Source: Leucocoprinus leucothites
Lineage: Eukaryota > Basidiomycota > Agaricomycetes > Agaricales > Agaricaceae
DNA length: 64,000 nucleotides
NCBI GenBank assembly: GCA_013368445.1
Contig: JAACJO010000010.1
Span: forward strand, 310,001-374,000
Reading direction: 5' to 3'
The notes beneath the pieces are model-generated. The model was not told the DNA's origin, did no database searches, and saw nothing but the letters and a program-made list of their open reading frames with translations. This document shows positions 58,206 to 64,000 of the stretch, piece after piece; position 1 is the stretch's first letter, and every line of letters begins with the position of its first letter. A program made the translations under genes and the position numbers.

Positions 58206-61200
58206 CTAGCTCGAGCTCGACTTTGTCGTCGTCGAGCTTTTGCCGGCAGACGTAGAGGCAGTGGTGGAGTCTTTCTTGGATTTCCCGGTGCTCTTCGTAG
58301 CATCAGGTTTGACACCGTTCGTATTAGGAGTAGCGTTCCGCCGTTTCTGCTTCTGCTTCTGCTTTCCTTTTCCTCCACCAGCATTAGCAGCCCCTGCTGC
58401 AGCACCAGCACCAGCACCAGCACCCCCCGTAGCCTTCCCATTTCCACTAGCACCAGCACCAGTTCCTCCCCCCGTAGCCTTTCCATTTCCACTACCACCA
58501 CTTCCCGCGGCTTTCCCGTTCCCAGCACCAGCACCACTAGCACTAGCCTTCCCACTAGCCACACCATTCGCACTCGCACCACCACCACCACCACCACCAC
58601 TCGCCTTCCCATTCGCACTCGGACCAGCGACCGAGCCATTAGCACCACTCGGACCAGCAGCACCCTTCGCATCCGAACTCTTCTCCCTCTTCCCCGCACT
58701 CGCACTCGAACTAGTAACAGCATTCTTCATCGGACTCTTCTCCCTCTTCCTCCCCCCACCTCCTCCCTTCTCAGAACTCTTATCCCTCTTCCCACCACTC
58801 TTGACATTTCCTTTCCCCGCCCCCGAAGCAGAGGACGAAGGAACAGCAAGCGTAGCACCAGCACCAGCATTTTTACTCCCTTCAGCACCAGCGTCTTTAC
58901 TTCGATCCTGATTCCGAGTATCAGAGCTCTCCGTAACACCAGGATCACCGGCATTAGCACTAGCAAGAGCAGCAGCAGCAGCAGCCCTCGTCATCGCATG
59001 AAACCTCTCCTCCTCCTCCCTCGTCACACCCCCCTTCCACACACCCACGCCCACACTCGATGAAACAGGCGAACTCATTCTCGATCCCGTCCTCGACCCC
59101 GTTCTCGAACTATTCCCCGACCTATGTAATCGGACAGGCGTAGGAGCTTGCGTTGTTGTATTATTATGATTGGGTATATTCACAGCCAAGGAGGGAGAGG
59201 AGGTCGTCGTGGTTGTTCCATTCGTCGTCGCTGATGAATCTACTGCTGTAGATCTCTTCAACCCTCCCATATCAGCTCTCAAAACCGGAGGAGGCGACAC
59301 CTCCCTCCCATTCCTCTCCCCATTCTGATTCCTACTCCCACTCCTACTCCCCCCTCCTCCCCCCGCCTCAACCAAACACCCCGGCACAAACGACACACTC
59401 GGCGGCGTCCCCAACCCAACCCTCCCACTCAACCCTCCACCTCTCATCCCAAGACTCGCCAAACTCTCCGACAACACATTATTATCCCCCCTCTCCTGCA
59501 CCTGCACTTGCACCTGCTGCTGCTGTTGCTGCTGGGCAAGAGCAAGCTGCCTCTCATGCAACGCCTGCAACTGCTGTAACTGCACCAACTGCGCTTGATA
59601 CTGCGCTAGCAGAGGCGACATTCCCCCTCCAGGACTAGCATCTCCACTACCACCACCTCGTTCATGGGTAGCATACCCCGACAACCTCGGCGATCTCGTG
59701 CCACTCCCACTAGCACCAGCTGTCGCACCACCAGTCTGATAAAACACCTGTTGTTGCTGCTGTGCCTCCGACAATCCTTCCACCCCCGGCACCCCCACAT
59801 GCCCACTAGCCACTCTCGAATAGTGAGGATGATGTCGACTATACACCCCACTCATCCTGGGCGGACTCTGCACCACAAACGACGACCGATGACCACTCAA
59901 CCTCGGCGAACTCTCAATCGACACTTCAGGCGACGATGTAGACAACAACGGCGAATGCCCCATCCACTGTTGCTGCTGCTGTTGATGTCTCGGAGACTGC
60001 GGTAAAGGATAATACACCCCTCGATCATGACCACCTATTGACGATCCTGATGATATCCTCTGCAACTGAGAATGTGAACTCGACCGTCGGTAAAGTCCGC
60101 CACTCCCACCACTCAAGACATTCGCATTCGCATTGGCATAAGAATGAAGTGGGTGATAAGGAGGATGAAGATGCTGATGATGTAGACTGATACCACCAAC
60201 GTAGCCTTCAGAACGAGGTGAGGAGGTTACTGAGCCAGCATTGGACCCATTGGTACCCGAAGATGACACAGCAGTAGCAGAGGACGTAGAGGGTAAAGTC
60301 GGAGTAGAAGCAGGAGGCGTAGAGATCGAAGCAACGAGTGTAGCAGTCGATGAAGACGACGTGGCATTCGTAGCAGGAGAAGAAGGCGTCAAATATTCAT
60401 GTCCATATTCACGTTCATTTTCATGCACTCGTGATTTTCGCTTCGGCGACCCATTCGGTGTACTCGCATTCGTATTCTCCTCCTCCGCTGCCGAAGCAGT
60501 CAACCCATTCGCCAATCCACCACCATTTGATCCTGATCTTCTCGTGATGTGAGTAGAAGATGATGAAGGCGGTGAACCAAGATTCACAACTCCCTGCCCA
60601 GCCCCGAAACCTGTATTATAGCCATAGCCATAGCCGTAGGGATACCCATACCCATACGCTCCCCACGCAAACCCACCAAACGCAGGCTGGTGGTAATGCT
60701 GGTGGTAATGCTGATGTCGTTGAGAATGTCCGCTCGTCGCACTCCCACCAAATTCGCTTCCCTCATCTTCACCCTCGATCTCTGCATCACGCTGTGATGA
60801 AGAAGATGATGGTGGTGGACGTGTACGAGGTCTGAAGGTATCACCAAGAAGACTGTCCACATCATCTTCAAACATCTCTCCACCCCCTTCAACCACTCCC
60901 CTTCCCTCTCCCACCTCACGCCTTCGCCCTCTCTCCACCTCACGATCACGACCCTCTCCATTAACACTCTCACTCTCATTCTCCCAAACATTCCCCTCCA
61001 CATCGACACCCCCCTCCAGCACTACAGCCGCCGCACTCGTATGACCCACATCACGTCTCCTTCCCCTTCCACTCCAGCCTCTTCCATGCCCCTGGCCATA
61101 CCCATACCCATGTCCGCCAAATCCAGATCCAGAGCTAAACATCGACGGTGTACGATGCACCTCCCCACTACCACCAACACTTCCACCCCTCCTCGTCCCC

Positions 61201-63519
61201 AACTCCAAACTCCTATCCAGCTGACTCTCATACAACGTTCGATCATCAAACGAAGCATCAGGAGGCGGAGGAGACGTCCATTTAGATCGTTTAGGTAACA
61301 TATGCGTGTGTGAGGCGATTGTGGGTGGCGGTGGAAGGGTTTGGGTTAACGAGTTATGTCTAGAGTGTGCATTGGTGTGGGTATGAGGAGAGTCAGAGTG
61401 ATGGGGTATTGGGAGCTGTGGTAATGGTGGGATATTGTTGTTCGTGTTGGTGGTGGTGGTAGCAATTGTGGGAGTTGTGGGTGAAGCGGGTCGGAATAGT
61501 GCTGGTATTGAAGGGAGAAGTGATTGATGCGGTGCTGAGGATGTGGCTTGTGATGAGGGGGAGGAATCGGAAGCGGGCGATGTGAGCGAAGGTTGCTGTG
61601 GTGGTGGCGGCGGTGATGGCTGTAATGGTGGTGGAGAATGTGATGGTGAAGAGGTATGAGGTGATTCAGAAGGTCGCGTTATCATTGTCGACGTCGATGC
61701 TGTAGACCGCTCTATTGGCGGATCCGTTGGCGGGGGTGGTGGTGATGATACTGTCCGTGAAGGCGAAGGTGATCTCGACTTTGGTGGTAGGTCCTTCTCC
61801 TTCTCGGCCCCATTCTGTGCAGGCGGCGGCGCCTCAGTCTTCTCTTTCACAGCCTGCGATTCTGGCAGTTTCTCCTTCTGCTCATGCGGATTCCTAATAA
61901 TCAGCGGCATAGAAACCGCCGGCCGAGGCTCGAAAAACTTTTCCTCAGTCCCTCCCATACCTCCCATCGGAACATGATTATGAGCGGGAGGACCATGTAT
62001 TCGCCTCGCGCTACTCCTCGAAGACGGCGCCAGAACTAAATCTTCGACTTTTCGCTCTTCGCAGAGTTCTGCTAGTGCAATGATAGCTCTTTCGGGACGG
62101 ATGGCGAGGATACGGGATGCACGCATAAATTCGCCGCGGATCTAAAGTGGAGGTGGAGAATAGACCAGTAAAGCCGTAGGTAAGCGAGTGACTCGGAAGC
62201 GAAAGAAACATACGTACGGTATACAGTCCATCTTTCGTCACACACCTCGCTACATTATAATCCGTCTCAAACGGATCCTCGATACATAACCTATTCCTCT
62301 CATTCGCTGCCGAATCTGCATATTTCTATCAACCACCCAACGTCAGCCCAAAATCACATAGTGAATTGTAAACTCACATCAGGACCACTAGGTCCCCATC
62401 CTTTAGTCTCCTTCTTCATCAAACCACATCTAATACTCGCCACACCGGTATTGTACAAAAAATCTCTTGAAAAGTAACGAAAAAAGTCGATGAGGAGTTC
62501 TGCGACGGTTTCAGAGTTGTCCGAGTGCCAGCGCTGGGTGAGCAAGTCTGTGTCATCAAAAAACCTGAAGGACGTGAGTGACATGACAACAGATGCAGTG
62601 CGGATGGGTGGCTGACGTACCAGACATTGTATCCGTTGAGGGTAGTTTCTTCTTTATTGATAGGCCTTAGAGGAGGCATTTGTTGGAGATTAGGAAGCAC
62701 GGGTGGGTTTTTGACGTGCACGAGAAAGTAGATTACGAGTAGGACGTAGCCGTAGGATGAGAGTGTGCCTTTATACGGCGAGTTTATTTTTCTGCGCAAG
62801 CTTGATATACCAGCTTGAGAAGAGAGGACCTGATGCGCACCTTCGTTTACTCCAAATCTTTACTATTATTCTCTCATGAGCAAACAGGCGAGAGTCAAGA
62901 CAGGGATACTTACGAAATAAGACCATCGTCCTCACTCTCGTAGGATCAATCTTTGCATAGGAATACAACAATCTGGTGTTTTCAATAGCGAGCCTATTCT
63001 CAAACCCAATATCGCAAGAAATGCCAAACGGCAGGCCAGGTGCGGGGTCGAGGGAGAGCTTGACGATGGGAATGCGCGCATGGGGTAATGGCTTAACGTG
63101 GAATTTTGTTTCTACTAATGCTTCAGCGCAGGTGATGTCTATGCAAGAGGACAACTGACCGCGCTCGAGAACGTCAGCGAGCATAGTGACGAGATCAGAA
63201 GCGTTTAGCCGCTCGCCTGAATCGATGAGGCAGCACAAATCCATGTCTACAAGAATGAGCCTCAAGTGGACCAACACATATCCTCCCACTCACCCGAATT
63301 GCGCAGAGAAAAGCCATTTGCGGTGGAGCCAAAAGCAAGAAGTCTGGAACCAGGCTCGATGGTTCTAATAAGCCGCTCAAGAAGCTTCCTGACATCCTCC
63401 TTGATAGAGAGCTCGTCGTTTGGAGGAAGGAGCTGGATAACGAAATCAAAGAGACACTGTGAGAGGTCAGTGATGAAGCGGAGATGTGGCTGTCTGCGCT
63501 GGGGAGAGGAAGAAGCCAT
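58206..63519 (-). CDS. Cid1-family non-canonical nucleotidyltransferase with giant disordered tail
   Basis: A terminal uridylyl-/poly(A)-transferase-like enzyme. The start at 63519 gives MASSSPQRRQPHLRFITDLS. The catalytic domain contains GSRLLAFGSTANGFSLRNSD and MDLCCLIDSG (GS plus DxD metal ligands) and GISCDIGFENRLAIENTRLL (third Asp). The central domain contains SYAKIDPTRVRTMVLFLKIW, INSPYKGTLSSYGYVLLVIY-FL and LTQRWHSDNSETVAELLIDF-FRYF (PAP-associated), then RCVTKDGLYT and GEFMRASRILAIRPERAIIA. Six to seven introns fall in this part. One enormous exon (58206 to about 62140, about 1,300 codons) then adds a tail of homopolymer runs (Q, S, G, A, P), for example QQQQQQQVQVQVQERGD, ending KSSTTTKSSSS. 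Cid1-like enzymes uridylate mRNA or U6. Substrate choice (U or A) cannot be decided here. It is divergent from PAN3. Confidence 0.88.
58380..58620 (-). repeat. Gly/Ala/Asn/Lys-rich coding repeats in the Cid1-like tail
   Basis: Near-repeats of ASGNGKATGGG-AGAG type coded by GCN/GGN codons, together with GSGGSGNGK blocks, form an internal low-complexity array inside the coding exon. Confidence 0.75.
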
Positions 63520-63588
63520 ACAAGTTGAGTAGCAGCCAGATCCTGACTCTCTATAGCCCAGGCACACTCACCACAAACACGCCAAAAC
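63520..63588. promoter_or_regulatory. 69-bp divergent promoter between the Cid1-like gene and PAN3
   Basis: The start codons of the two divergent genes are 69 bp apart if the Cid1-like protein starts at 63519. An in-frame ATG at 63567 would leave only 21 bp. Transcription start sites must therefore overlap the neighbour's 5' region. Confidence 0.65.
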
Positions 63589-64000
63589 ATGGCCTTCTTT
63601 GCCAGGCCATCCTCCACACAGGTTCGCATATCTCGCCCTGCCTCAGAGGACACTCCTAGTCCGCGAAAGGGTGCGTGCTGGACAGAGTACAACGCCCTGT
63701 GCTGACGGACAACAGACTCTACTCAGCGACAGTGCAGAAATATCGTCATTTATGGCCACTGCAAGTACCAGGACAAGGGATGCCACTATCACCATCCTTC
63801 TCCCACTCAGGAGTCTCCCCCTGCCCCCGTTGCTGGCTCTTTATCGGCTGCAGCGGTGAACGCACCTGTCTTTGTCCCCAAGGGCGCTGGCCCAGCGTCT
63901 CCCTCGTACGTCTATCGCAAATCTACCCACGCACTGGCTGACAATCTATCTAGACCACCGACTTCACCTCAGCCAGACTATGAACACCAAACTTACGACC
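63589..64000 (+). CDS. PAN3: PAN2-PAN3 deadenylase subunit PAN3, N-terminal part
   Basis: PAN3 binds poly(A)-binding protein and PAN2 and guides poly(A) shortening. The ATG at 63589 gives MAFFARPSSTQVRISRPASE and DTPSPRK. A short intron (GTGCGT...AACAG, about 63679-63717) leads to the N-terminal CCCH zinc finger QCRNIVIYGHCKYQDKGCHY-HHPS, which is diagnostic for fungal PAN3 and binds RNA. A second intron (about 63907-63952) leads to PPTSPQPDYEHQTYD at the edge. The pseudokinase and C-terminal domains lie beyond the window. The intron phases close exactly, so the model is firm despite the partial gene. Confidence 0.93.

Noticed and set aside
58240..58911. 223-codon plus-strand frame antisense to the Cid1-like tail
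   Set aside because: The GC-rich repetitive coding strand produces an Ala/Pro mirror frame. No gene signals.
1..64000. CRISPR arrays, complete transposons or viral insertions
   Set aside because: No spaced repeats, terminal repeats, transposase or reverse-transcriptase motifs were seen. The H2C2 domain protein is the only transposon-like trace.

Overview
The window is nuclear DNA of a filamentous basidiomycete, most likely an Agaricomycete. Genes are split by many GT-AG introns of about 45-65 bp. The gene content fits: AA9 lytic polysaccharide monooxygenases, DUF6534-type and related 7-TM proteins, a TKL kinase, a NACHT protein, a Munc13-like C2 protein and intron-containing tRNA genes. Most protein genes lie on the minus strand. 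I spliced the gene models by eye, so distant exon borders and some 5' ends are approximate.

Left half (1-31 kb), mostly accessory. It begins with the N-terminal part of 3-ketodihydrosphingosine reductase (KDSR/Tsc10), which runs off the left edge. Next come a small AA9 LPMO (1835-2601), a THEM6-like hotdog thioesterase, a 7-TM protein, a mitochondrial 2-oxodicarboxylate carrier with a 5-nt microexon, a heavily fragmented DUF6534 7-TM gene and a second AA9 LPMO (15020-16134). A tandem pair of paralogous secreted proteins of unknown function follows (17663-18901 and 19651-20902). After these come a tRNA-Lys(CUU), a stand-alone fungal KA1-domain protein, a large disordered protein with an integrase-type H2C2 zinc finger, and histone H2A.Z. 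This half ends with a TKL kinase flanked by two copies of a small membrane-protein gene, one intact (30245-30970) and one apparently broken (about 26304-26916).

Right half (31-64 kb), mostly housekeeping. It holds tRNA-Arg(ACG), an APH-like kinase-fold protein, eIF2D, a DUF7598 membrane protein, a Munc13/Ync13-like exocytosis protein, the ER Hsp70-family protein Lhs1/GRP170 (ending in HDEL) and a NACHT NTPase. Importin beta-1 and LSM7 are divergent. A Cid1-family nucleotidyltransferase with a very long low-complexity tail sits head-to-head with PAN3, which runs off the right edge.

Themes: plant-cell-wall oxidation (two AA9), lipid and membrane biology, and mRNA 3'-end or decay factors (Cid1-like, PAN3, LSM7) clustered within the last 8 kb. 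The best candidates for undescribed biology are the tandem secreted pair, the divergent Cid1/PAN3 arrangement, the H2C2 zinc-finger protein without an integrase core, and the microexons.
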